Shown piece by piece: positions 26,691 through 38,890 of a DNA stretch of 45,727 bases. The translations under genes and the position numbers were made by a program. Each line of letters starts with the position of its first letter. Positions within the stretch are counted from its first letter, which is position 1. The notes beneath the pieces were generated by a model. The model saw only the letters and a list, made by a program, of their open reading frames with translations. It did no database searches and had not been told where the DNA came from. This stretch comes from Hirudo medicinalis (Eukaryota > Annelida > Clitellata > Hirudinida > Hirudinidae): assembly GCA_011800805.1 (NCBI GenBank), contig MPNW01000553.1, positions 7,501 through 53,227 of the forward strand, written 5' to 3'.

Positions 26691-27669
26691 TTTTTATGGC
26701 GATGCTTCATATTATTGCATGCTTGCCAGGAATAACCCCAAGGAATCCTGTTGCTCACCTTCCATTCAAAGAGAATAAATCGGTTTATGGTTTTTTATTC
26801 TTTAGGTTTCTTCCCGCCACAAACATTACGCAGGCAACTCAATCAGAGTTCAATCGCTTCAACCAAAATAAATCACATCTCTTGGCTCACATCGGTAGTT
26901 TGGAGACTTTCTCTTAAATACGAGGGCTGCTTGATTTATATTCCTGGATGTGGCTCCAAGCCGGAGTGCTGTTCATTTCCTTGGTTTATTTAAATTATTA
27001 TTATTATTGTTGTAGTTTACAATTACGAATGATTACAAATCAAGTACATATGAGTTTGATTATCGAAATAAAGCATTAAGATTTACCAGGTTCGTTTATG
27101 AGTGGTTTATCATGCAGACATTAGTCCAGTTAAACCATTATAAATTAATGTTATGTTTAAATACATCGTTATTGATTATATATGCACTACCTGCGATGAC
27201 CTCAAAGTCATCGCTGACTCCCTTCTGTCGATTGGAAGTGAAAGTTTTATGGTATCAAATTCTCACCATAGAGGATTATCAATCATTTAATGACAAGATG
27301 TTAGATAAGATCAGTTGCATGGACACATGATTTAAAGCGTCAGAGAACTGTGGAGTTAATGAATTCAGGAGGCAGGTAATTCCGGGGTTGTCGAAAAGAT
27401 GCAGCCCGTGACTAGTGGAGCATTTTTCTTGAAAAGTAGTTGTTACCGCGGGTTCTTGATGAAAGGTCCGTAATGATGCAATAAGCAGAACTATTTTTTT
27501 TTAGCAAAGGCGTAAGTCATAGATGAATGTGAAGTGAAAAGGTGGCGCCTTTTTCATGGACTCGCCGACCCCCTTGTGCTAAAACCTGGTCACGCCACTG
27601 AAGCCATGCCTAAATCTTGTTTGTTATACATTAAAAGTCTGCTAAAAGATTTAGGAGTCCTTAATATAT

Positions 27670-27880
27670 TTTAATGCCTTTGTATGCTTCTAGTTTCACA
27701 ATTTTTTATTATCTTTGTCAAAGGGACTGAAAATTAACAAAATCATAAATTTTTCCAAACAATGTTACAAACTTTAAACCTTTTAACAATCCTTATCTTT
27801 GTAATTTTTCTTTATAGCGTAGCGTATAATCATTACCAAATGGTCGAATGCAATATCCCCGATAACAGATTTTGGCAAGG
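27670..27880 (+). repeat. Dispersed repeat, copy B
   Basis: Second copy of the element at 25735-25925. The adjacent upstream segment (about 27541-27600) contains a GC-richer GCCGACCCCCTTGTGCTAAA block unlike its surroundings, which may belong to a longer insertion. Confidence 0.55.
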
Positions 27881-28659
27881 CACTTCCAACAAGCATTAAG
27901 ATTTACTTCATGATTTACTTCAATTGATTTACTTCAACTAAAAAAAAATTGATTTTAAAAATAAATTAACTTATATTTTGGGTATAAATATATATTCTGC
28001 GTTCAACAGTACCAAGGTCACTTCAGTCACAAAGCTATTGCATATGCCAGATATTAGGCATTTATGGAGAACTTCGTTTTTTCAGTTTGTGTTTTCATTG
28101 AACTTTCATGCGAGTTGGACCAGACGACTTGAGGAAGTAACTTTTTTTTTAAACTTCGAATCCAAAGTTCTCACTTCTTTCAAGCAGTCCCCAATTGAGT
28201 TTTTCGAGAAGCCATGTCTTTCCCAGGATTTGACTTGATCCCAAAAGAATGCCAATCCTAAGATCAGTTTTTATTTGGAAGATTTTAAAGCTTTGATTTG
28301 TCAACGGTTAACATCTGGTATGAAAATATTTCAAACAGCTTAATATCTGAATCAACAAAATTTTTTCGTTCCTACTTTGAATAAGGCCCGTTTGAAAATC
28401 AGACGCATAAAAATGGCTTTAATAAGAAGACATCTACGAAATGCGCCTTAAACAAAATCTTTCCAGAGATTTTAACTTTGATGGATGAAAACCAAACAAG
28501 AACATTGCGTCAATTCATGCATAAAGTGCTTGTTGGAAATGTGGCAATATGGAAGGCTAAACGAAAAGTTTTTTGATTGTGAATGTAATTCGACGTGAAT
28601 GTAAGGTGAACATAAAAGACATTTTAGCAACTCATACAATGTTATAAATAGAACTCTCT

Positions 28660-28705
28660 GGGAATATTATATTATAATATAACGATATTATAATATTATA
28701 TTATA
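28660..28705. repeat. AT palindrome / potential hairpin
   Basis: Perfect 10-base arms ATTATAATAT (28671-28680) and ATATTATAAT (28685-28694) flank a four-base AACG loop, with imperfect complementarity continuing outward. It lies between repeat relics and the 3' end of the kinase gene. Such AT palindromes occur both as microsatellites and at element termini; the role here is unknown. Confidence 0.6.
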
Positions 28706-28940
28706 ACAAATTTGTTCTTCTAACCATTCTTAAACAGCATACACCCATTCGAGAGAAAAAACAGCAAAGCATTTTCCGATCACAAAATTTTCCTAAAAAA
28801 ACAACCAGGAATCTTGGACGACTCGAACGGGTTCTCTTCAGATGGGCGACTTGTCCTAACAAACCAAAAATATGGACAACTAAGGACAATTCGTTCAGAA
28901 ATTCACAACTGTCACTTGTAGGTGAAAACAACAAAAACAT

Positions 28941-31900
28941 CTAGGCTGGAATTCCTGAAGGCTCCCAATTTTCACAGGACGAGCCCGTCCAAATTCTCTT
29001 TGGCGAGGATGGAGGCAGAAGGTTCATATTCTGGAGTTCGTGGAGTGCCTGAGTGGACTTCTGAGTAATCCGGGCCTCCACGAGGCTGAATTTGGTCGGA
29101 CTCTCGTCGTCCGATATGATCCCCGAACAATTTTGGATCATCTGAACTTGGTGAGTTTCGTGGTTGATGCCAGTTGATCCCTCGTGGTTAAAGGTAAGTT
29201 CCCTTGACTCGCGGTTCACAAAGAAAGATGACAGAACTTGGCTTTTCAACCATGGATGATCGAGGCACTCTTCAGCTGTGAGGCGACTTCTGTAAATATG
29301 AAATCTCAAAAATTCAGAAAATTCCTCGAAACATTTAAGAAAAAAAAACATCAAATATAAAACAGACTCTGGTTCTTTGAGGAGGAGTTTCTTGATGAAA
29401 TCAATGGCCTCCAAAGAAGTCGATCTGAACAGGTCGTCCGGAAAGTCCAAGTTGACTTGGGAAATGTTGAGGAATGTTTCCTGGTTGTTGTCACCGGCAA
29501 ATGGAGAACAACCCGACAACATCACGTAGGCAAGCACTCCAACACTCCTGTTGAAAGAAAGCACATCAATGACTCCAATGAATGGAACGTGAAAAGTTAA
29601 TGGCGCGTTTCCAATCCTCATTTCCCAAGCTAGTCAATGCAAGCCCGGCTATCGGGCTAAACGCCATCGAGTTTTATCAGCAAGTGCCCTCAAGCAGAAA
29701 TTCAGTCAAGTGTGTCAAAACTCAGTCGACTTAATTACAAAACGTTCAACAGACTTCACGAATTAAAAACGTGACCAACCACATGTCGCAGGCTGCGTTG
29801 AGTTTTTGATAATCAAGAATCTCAGGAGCTGTGGACAAAAAATTGTCAATATTTTCAAACAAAAACAACTTGATAAAAGTTACAACATGTTCACCAATTA
29901 TTGTGTCTTTTGTCACGGTTCGAAAAATGATCGAACTAAATGCGAGACTCATAAAAAGTCTTCAGCTGAGCAAGTATTTTTTGTTCTCATGAGGAGTCTT
30001 CAAAAGGGAGACAAAGGCACGAAGAGACTGGCAAAATATCTCACGACCACACTCGAATACAAGCGAATTTGAAAACCTCCAACAATGGGGATCTCTTAGT
30101 TTTGAATGGAGCACTTTAGAGAGGCTCCCTTCCTGATCACGAAGAAGAAGTTACATAATAATCGACGAGTGTGAGAAAACACAAGAGAAGTCTAAATAGA
30201 CTCGCATACCTAGCTAATATTGTAGACCTCATTCCAGTGCTAATGAACTCATAGACCTAAGGAATGAATGAATGCCCGCAAAAGAATGAACTCGAGTTTC
30301 GTTGTCAAATTGGACGAAAAGTTGAAGGTATCATTGAGTCTTAAGTACCTTTTCAGATCTAAAAACAAGCACAGTTGCAAATTCACTCAATTTCCTCACA
30401 AGTTGAGTTGATGTCACACGAGTAAAACTGATTTTTTTTTGTAAATTTAAACATTACCGATAAGTAACACGCTTTAAGCAAACAAGATCGAGAGTCTAGA
30501 CCTTCACAGGGAGAAGGATGGTTACTTACTCAGACCACCAAAGACCACCAACCATCTCATTAACAGAGCGAAGTTCTTTTACATTTCAAAGGTGATAGTC
30601 GGCTTATCACCCTCAGTCATTAAGTCCACCCTTTCATCACAAGACATTAGACTACGCCCTGCTACAGGAGGTTCAGAAGGAAAACAACACTAGGCAAGCT
30701 GAGGACTGGGACTTACTAAGTGATTCTTTTGTCCTGGTTAAAGGCACTCATTGTCGTGACAACAACAAGGAAGAATTCGCGATGATTCAACAAGGACCTT
30801 CAATGATCAAGCAGAGACAGCTCGACAACAACAAGAAGCGTTATTTTCGTGTTTAAATCACTAATTCTAGATGCTTCCAAATGAGTTTCAAGAGATAATG
30901 ATTTGATCATTCATTTCAATTTGAATAAACGGTACCATTCAGTGTTACCAAAGATTTCAAGTGATAGCTGATAAACTTTATTTGTGATCAAATACAAATG
31001 CAAACGCAAAGGCAGGCCTCGATAAAATGTGACATCATCAGGTCGATAAGCAACTTGAAGGATGCAATTACTGAAAGCACAACACGACAAGAGATCACAA
31101 ACAATTGGACTCAGTCCACTCGACTTGAACGTGAGATGCACAGCGAAGCTAAAGGTACATCGACTCTTAATTTCAACATAATTTCTAAATAAACAAACAA
31201 ACAAATAAACTACGAATCTGCTGAAAAACCAACCGACGTAATCCGGAGTGCCGATGATTTCAAAAATGTCCTCCCCCTCGTTGACGATCCGAGCGAGACC
31301 CAAGTCACACAACTTGATGTGACAGTCTGGCAAGGACTTGGTTAGGAGTATGTTTTGTGGCTGCAAGGAAATCAATGCAATGTAATTGTCATCATCATCA
31401 TCATCGTCATCAAGGTATCAATCAACTTAAACCGAGCAGCGTAATAGGTGATCGAGTGATAAAGATCTCGATGGATTCAAGGGAGGTGAACAAAGGGAAT
31501 GTACGTGTCACTGTACTGCGGTCATCCATTGTCGGCGAGATGCTGATTGAAGCGAACACGTCCGTGAAAGCCCTCTTACGAAATAAGACGAGGAATGCAA
31601 GCCGGGAATAAAAAAATAAAAACAGTTCTGAGAATGAAGCCCGCCACGAATGTGTCGCAATAACGATCAGACGGAAGAGGCACCTCAAGTTGCAGGACAG
31701 AATGAACAAAGGAGGAGCCGAAACAAAGCCAACCTTGATGTCCAGGTGCACGATGTTCTGTGAATGGAGAAAGACGAGACCATTGATGATTTGTCTCATG
31801 AGGGAGATGGTGCAAGCCTCGTCTATCTGTCCTTCTGTGGTTATGTACTGGAACAACTCACCGCCTCTCATCCTGCAAGTGATGGATGGATGGATTTAGG

Positions 31901-32996
31901 GTATGGATGGATGGGTTTGGGTGTGGTTGGATAGATGTATTAGCATGTGGATGGATGGCTACCTGGGTGTTCTCATCGCCAATTTTAAATGCCTCTCGAG
32001 ATTTATAACCGGTCAGCATTTTTAAATGCAGGACTGGATAAAAATCATGTTCAAATAAAAATTATTTTCTACGTATGTGGGGAAGAATTTTCAGAAGAAA
32101 CATTTAATTTTATTTTAATAAGCACTATAATAAACAAAGTATTATTCTTTGAATCAATTAAATTTCGCTATTAGGACAGAGAACTAATAATAAAAATAAA
32201 TAATGATCATCACAAATAAAGAGTTTTTAAATCTAGAAGTTGATGCAGTAAATATGTAAAACTATTAGCTACAGTTATTACTGTACATTATTAATCACAT
32301 TCATTAGTAATTACTACCGAGGTAACAATTAAAGTACAAAAGTACAAGTCGAAAGTTGTTGCGAAGGTTTATGAATATTCAACGAATATTCAGCTTCTCG
32401 TGAAGGATCCAAGGGAAACACAACCGCTCAACAGAAATCGCCTCAGGCAACAGAACAGATTATAAATTATCAGCTTATTCCAATTAACATTACAACAGTA
32501 GCACTGATACAGAATAACAACAATAACAAGAGGAGTAGAATGATGATAGTTATTAACACAAATATTAACGATAGTAATGTTAATGATAACAGCAAGTCCC
32601 TCATCAAAATAATGACTGACATCCCTAGGCAATCTGAACCAATAAAAGTCAAACAAATGTTCTTCTAGATGAAGACACTGTGACGACATCGATACGGATA
32701 ACATTGAAATGCATATTCATGGATGGTTAATTAGCATAAAATATGTAAGAAGCATATGTAAATGTAAATATGTAAAGTCTTACAGTTCCGTAACGAGTAT
32801 CATCTCGTGAGCACTTTCGTATACTTCCACCAGGTTGACAAAGTGAGGATGTGAAATGGTGGCTTGGAGCATGTTGATTTCATGGAGCACATCCTTCCTA
32901 CAATCAACTCCTTTCCTTCTCTTGCGGATGAATTTGGCGGCAAACTCGTCGCTGGTGTGTTTGTGTCTGCACCTCTTCACCACTGCGAATTTTCCT
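28941..32996 (-). CDS. STK17/DRAK-like serine/threonine kinase, 5' exon(s) missing
   Basis: Six exons in phase: 32996-32784, 31872-31734, 31360-31234, 29828-29780, 29547-29368, 29289-28941 (stop TAG), 351 aa plus one split codon. The kinase domain reads in order: glycine loop GKFAVV, ATP-site Lys in FAAKFIRKRR, GGELFQYI, catalytic loop HLDIKPQN, a DLG in place of the usual DFG, GTPDYVAPEIL, and SPFAGDNNQETFLNISQVN. That last string and HLD-KPQN are signatures of the DAPK/DRAK group, and human STK17B has nearly the same segment. These kinases promote apoptosis and phosphorylate myosin light chain. About 115 residues are encoded by the last exon, including a long tail after HPWL. The acceptor at 32997-32998 enters in phase 2, so at least one upstream exon encoding the N-terminus and first loop glycine is needed; it was not found. 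Confidence 0.93.
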
Positions 32997-35900
32997 CTGC
33001 TTGAAGAAAATGACATGAATGTTTATTTGTTTGTGTTTCCTTAACATGTTATTTAGACACTAAAATATATGTAAAAATATATGTAACATATGTAAAAATT
33101 CATATAGGCTTTCGATATATTTATTTATTTTCATATAGTATTATATAAATTGTTTATGCAACTATATGCGTACGGTATTCAGTAGATATTTCATAGCTCG
33201 AGGGAGTTCTAACGTTTATCAGTGATAAGAAACACTCGATTCAATTAGGACCAAACAATCTTCTGAGACACGATCGCCCTGAAGTCTCCATACTTTCATT
33301 AACAGTCCCCTAAGCGAGAGTGCGAAGAACTTTAGCGCACCGTTCAGTGCGTGGTACATCCAAGAACCATCGGAGTGCAATGCAATTCCCACGGTTGCAC
33401 AGATTTGCAGAGTAACTGGGTCGAGCTGAGGTCTAGCACAATGACCTTCATTGATTTCAAGTATTAAAACAGGGAGTCCAAATCAACATGCGAATAACTA
33501 TTAGTGCATTCCGATAGAATAACAGTAACAATAACAATAAGGACGTTAATGATGTCGAGATTAAAATAAAAATCAGTACTAAAAAGACAAGATATCAATT
33601 CTTAGCAAGCCACTGCAATCACCACCACAGCATGTGAAACATGCAACAATTGAAATGACCTTCGAACATCAAGGGCAGGAGAACAACAAGAACTCCAACA
33701 AATTGCTTCCAACGCTTCATAATCACAAGGAAAAACATCAAATTTGCCAAAAACTCCAATTTACACAAATTCATTCTCAACAGGCAATTTGTCGTTACTG
33801 AGGTCACAAAAACTTGCTTAGACACCCACTTTCGGTGCCTATTAAATTTTATTTATTGCTCCCACTTGGAGTTTTTATTATTATTTTTTTATTATTATTA
33901 TTTTATTATTATATTATTATTATTCTTATTATTATTATTTTATTTTCACTCTGAATGTGTAATGACATTTATTAAGGAACTCGATTACTACTGCTGAAGT
34001 AAACATTAAAATATATATTTATGTAGGCAGAAGTTGGTGCCAGTCAACTAAATGCAAGTAACCAAAATACTAATATTAAAGACAAACAATAAGGTTAACA
34101 AAAATTAAAGTTAGAACTCATTTTGGAGTGGAATTTAAAAATGACAGCAGGAATGTGCAGGAGTTGAGTTTTGAGCTGAATACAAATAACTTTCCAGTTC
34201 AAGGTTTCACTTCATTATGGGTGTTAATGAGGAGTGCAATCTACTTTCGACAACCAGTGAAACAACGTCATTAAATGTAATAGTTGCAGGAGAGATGAAA
34301 TAGTCGTCATAAATGCTCCCGTCAATCGCTCTAATTCAAGCAAGTTTAATCGAATTACAACAAATATGAGCAGACAGCAGTTTGGCAATCTTGACCGAGT
34401 AATAAATTCAATACAGGTGAAAGAAAACAAAGAACAGAAAGTGCTGAAGAGCAGCAGTCAGCTGTTCCTGGAATTCCATTAGATTGAAGGACGCTAACAA
34501 ACTAATGGGGAACCAACCGGCCTGGGTCACATTGCATTCTTGAATGTCAATTCTTATCGGCATAGTTTGAAGAACGTTAGGATTTCATTGAAATTAACAA
34601 ACGCTTGAAAGTCAGTACAAATATTTTGTCGGGAGAGGCAAATTCGCAACATCGGAATGCAACTGTATTTGGAGTGTTACCTTGTTCATAAGTACATGTA
34701 CATGCATATTTGAGCAATAAGTACAAGTACATGCATAATTTGGCAGACATTCAGCACACAATTACTTCACTTCCGAGTAACAGCCATCAACTTAAAAATG
34801 TACATCCATTCCCCTAGCCGCACCATTTTCAACATCTGCTGCTTTTACCCGTTCAACCTTTCACGTCGGCATCATCATCATCACCATCATAACCATCAGT
34901 GTTATTGATCGTCATTGGTGGCTTCACTTCAGGCTCAAAAAGCAAGCTAAACTGACGGTTAAAAGCCACCAAATAAAGTACGTTTAAACCCATCAAATGT
35001 CTACCTCACCACCAGTAAAGTCACCTTTTCTACAGAAAGGTAGGTATCGCAGAGTAACAGAGCCTGAGAAAGACGCAAGAGGATTATTTGGAAAGATGTG
35101 ACCATAAGCTTTCACTTAGTTCATGCGATAATTATTATCATTATTATTACTATTCTCATCAGCTGGTGAACCATAATCATCACCTCCCCCGCTCCAGCCC
35201 ATCATCATCATCACCATTACCATTACCGTCATCATCGTTACGACCACTGATAGACGTTGCGATCGCAAGTCAGAGAAATAGGCGCGAAATCATGTAATGT
35301 CTCCATCGGTGGATAGTAAATGGGTTCTTGTAAACAGTCATCATAATGTACAGGGAGCTCGGACTGATATTTTATGCATTTCACTCTGAACAATGACTCG
35401 ACGAGTTGGGAATGTGCCCGTGTTGTGCACTGCATACCGTCGGATTGTTCCTAATCTTAGCAAATAACAATAGCAGGATTGGAGGCCCAATAATGGGAAG
35501 CCATTTGTAAAGGAATGCCATAATAGTTATTAATAGACCGATGGAAATTACAATTAGAATGTGACTCCGCTAAGAAATAGTTTCAATTAGGCTGTCGTTG
35601 ACGGTCTACAGTTGACTCGGTCTGATTATACAAAAACTAGTAGACCGGTTAGAAAATATTGAAATTGGGAGTTAAAATGGATTTTCTGTTTTGTATTTTT
35701 GTTTGCGTCGCATGAATGAGGAGGAGGATGCCGAGACAAACATTGTAATTACAGCTAAACGAATTAAAAACACGAGCAGGTGAGTAATCTCTGGGATGTC
35801 ATGAGTTTGTGCTGATTTTTAAACAACTAGAAAATGATTCCCAGTTTACCAAGCTTCATCACACTAACAATGAACACTCCTAGCAACTCAAACACACTGC

Positions 35901-38890
35901 AATGCAGCAGCGCAGACCTAGAATACTAAAGGGTTAAAATGTAAATCCAGTTAAATTTATAAAAAAAAAACTTTATTTAATAAATTTGCTGATATTTAGA
36001 TTTTAGATTTTGGAACATAAATAAACATGAAGCTACTACTTGAAATGTTTCTAGCAGACATAACAAGCAGCTGATTCATCAGCCAAACTTCATCTCAATG
36101 TCAACAAGCATTGCTTAATCTTGAGTAATAAACAACAATTATGCTTGATTGCATGCTCAATTATCATATCATCTCCAGTAATTGATCTGATGTTTCTAGC
36201 TAATGAGACAATGTCACTGAGAAACATTTTGAAGCTAATACTACTCCATCTAATATTAATACATAACTCACCGACAACACGAGCGCCCGTTATCCGATTT
36301 GGCATTTAATTAGGAACTATTAATTTCAGTATTTATTTTGTTTAATGCAATTAATTGCTTCCTAGAAATTCAATTCAAACAATTAACAAATTTAACTTGC
36401 CTTCCTATTTCAGAAGAAACTTCATAAATGCTGGTGAAGGGGCAATCTTCTATCTTGAATGAATTATCACAAGAGGCTTTCATACTGTAATTTGAAAGGA
36501 AGCAAATTGACTTAAGATTTGACTACTTGGCCTCAATTGCAACAACTGGAGTGCCTAGTTAGGAAGAGGCACTCGAAATGATGGAATTTCAACTGAGATT
36601 AACTCAAATAGCCACCTCAAAAATGATGTTAAGACAAAAATCTGTTCCCAGAGCTAATAAGATTTTCAAGAATTTAAATAAAATCTGGTGCATAAATAAC
36701 ATGTGTGGAGATGATGGTGGAGGGTGAGGTTAGTAAGTGCTATTCAGCGGGCAGAAGTCAATTTCATTAAATGTAAACTTTTCATTACTCTTGTACTAGT
36801 AATATTCAGTATTCACACAATCTCTTTCAGATCGGATTTCCTGAAAAGTGCCAGTGGAAAAGCAATAAATCCATCTGACATTCCAACACATTCACTTCAC
36901 ACTTGATAGCTTTTGTGCTGCATGTAAATATTATTAGAAAAATATCCTAACTCCATCTAAGCAATATTTAAAAATCTCTAGCTTCTTCAAAAGAAGCATT
37001 TAAAAGTTTGATGAGCTCTGTGCAATGACATTGAAAATGGCTAGCACAGTGGAGCACATTCATAAGATCAAACACAAAGCCCAAAAGACATTTCTTAGCT
37101 GTTAACATAAAATTGCCTGCACAATTCATTGTTGCTAGTGGTACACCAGTAAGGTTGTCCAATCAATTCAGACACAAAATTCTCTGAACAGTCTGAAAAC
37201 AGCCACATTGATGACTCATTTGAGACTCCCTCGTTCTCTTTGTCTACTCAGTCCTACATCGAGGACTTCACCAAGCATTTCAGCAAATGTTTTACAACAT
37301 TTAAACTTAATTATTAATTATAACAGAGCCCATAAAGAACATTCACATTACTTTGATAATAACTCACACAATTAAATTCCAAATAAATAAGAGTGAATAA
37401 GTAAAATGGAGAAAAACCGAATTTGTTAATAACCTAAACATCTAAACAAAATAGCACAAACTTTATCAATCAAGCGACGTAGTTATCTCTTAACCTCATC
37501 TTTGTTATTCAAGGCTAATTTCATCCAAGTACTACTAATTACCAACTTAACAAAGGGGTTCTGCTGACAACATACTTTATGATATGATTAAATTTTCGTA
37601 TTTGTCATAGTTCAATGTTTTCGTGGAAGAAAGCAAAAATAGTGCCGAAGGAATGCAATTCGAGTGGCATAACAAAAACATCTCGAAATTTTACGGATGT
37701 AAATTCAAACTAATAAATGTTTTAGAAAGAACATAAACTTTAAAAAAATGAAGCAGTCAGAAAGAGCAACCCACCCCACATTCGAAGCAGCTCATGTAAA
37801 CAGATGAAAATGTTTAAAAATAACAAACCTTATCCAAATAGTTTCAAGAGGCCTCCAAGTTGTTCACGTGAAACGTTCAAAATATAAATTTTTATTCCAC
37901 CTGCAAATCCGAGGCGCCTGCGCGTCAAAATAGTTTAAAATTCAAATCTTAATGTTCCGAAAATTCGTTGCCGAAAATGACAAAAGTTTCCAGCGAAGGC
38001 GTACGCAACTCCACAAAGATTTCAACAAACGAGCTTATACGAGTTTTAGGAACCGACAAAATTAATTGTTTTTAAAAAGATTTTGAGCACAAAAACTTCA
38101 CGACAAACAACTCGAATCAGCCAGCAGTGACGATCGAGTTGATTAATAGGGCTCATTCACTTTGTCCAACGAGAGCCTGCACTCCCCAAAGAAGCCACAC
38201 CTACGTGCGTTTGTGATGCAATCATAAAGCTTAACATTGCTTTCTGTGCTATTCGTTCCCTCCGAAATTTTTAAATGTTTAGTTTCATGTTTAAGTTATT
38301 TGTCTCTCGGAAGAGATTTGCTGCTGTTTGTGTTTTGAATGTTGCACCTCAACATCTATCACGGGGGGTGGGTGGGCGTAAGGTTCGTATCTCTGCAATC
38401 AAAGTGATCGATATTCAATTACAGTGTGCTTTCTCAAAGTTGATGACAGTGATTATAAAGTGCAAAGACATCCAGGCCCCTATTGATCACGTAGGATCAC
38501 TTCCCTCATTTCAGTAATTGACGCAACAATACCCGGGGGATTCACACGTTGATAACTCAATCCTACACACAATTAAGAAATATCCTTTGTGGTCCCATTA
38601 CAAACTGAATGACGGATTGGTGATTCCTGGGGGTTAAACCCCGGACGACAGCAAACATTGATTGCACTCTTTAAACATTCCAAATCATTTTAATTTGTGC
38701 ATTTTCCCATTGAGAGATTTGTAAACCAGTCACAATTTACTGAGAACCAAATTGTTGCCATGCAAGATGTTTAATGAAAGTCAAATTATGCGAGGAATTA
38801 TTCTTTGTGCAGTTTCAAGTCATTGAAGATGAATCACTGGACAAAAACCCTTTTATGTGACTTAAAGCAATTAAGAATTTCATTTTAGTA
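32997..38890. other. Long stretch with no assigned gene (probable kinase 5' region)
   Basis: At least one 5' exon of the kinase should lie here. A minus ATG exon candidate is 36305-36272, ending in a strong donor (GTCG|GTGAGT), but its phase 1 does not fit the phase-2 kinase exon directly. TTA arrays occur at about 33875-33950. The segment at about 33270-33450 is more GC-rich than its surroundings and may be a mobile-element relic. A near-duplicate AAGTACA-GTACATGCAT occurs twice at about 34689-34736. Frames around 35238-35435 have no family resemblance. Confidence 0.5.

Larger units (their letters stand above)
25441..28940. other. Repeat-rich intergenic stretch, no intact gene
   Basis: This lies upstream of the anoctamin and downstream of the kinase. 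It holds a diverged satellite (26270-26690), one dispersed repeat present twice (25735-25925 and 27670-27880) and an AT palindrome (28660-28705). Broken frames at about 27978-28238 and 28400-28570 could be remnants of a mobile-element ORF, but I recognise no transposase or polymerase motif. Confidence 0.5.

Noticed and set aside
35187..35230. Segment reading GLERGR before a donor that would complete a glycine loop with the kinase exon
   Set aside because: The frame arises from a GAT/GGT simple repeat, lacks a start and puts Arg where the loop needs a hydrophobic residue.
36272..36305. Minus-strand ATG exon with strong donor as the first kinase exon
   Set aside because: It ends in phase 1 while the kinase exon at 32996 needs phase 2, and no bridging exon was found.
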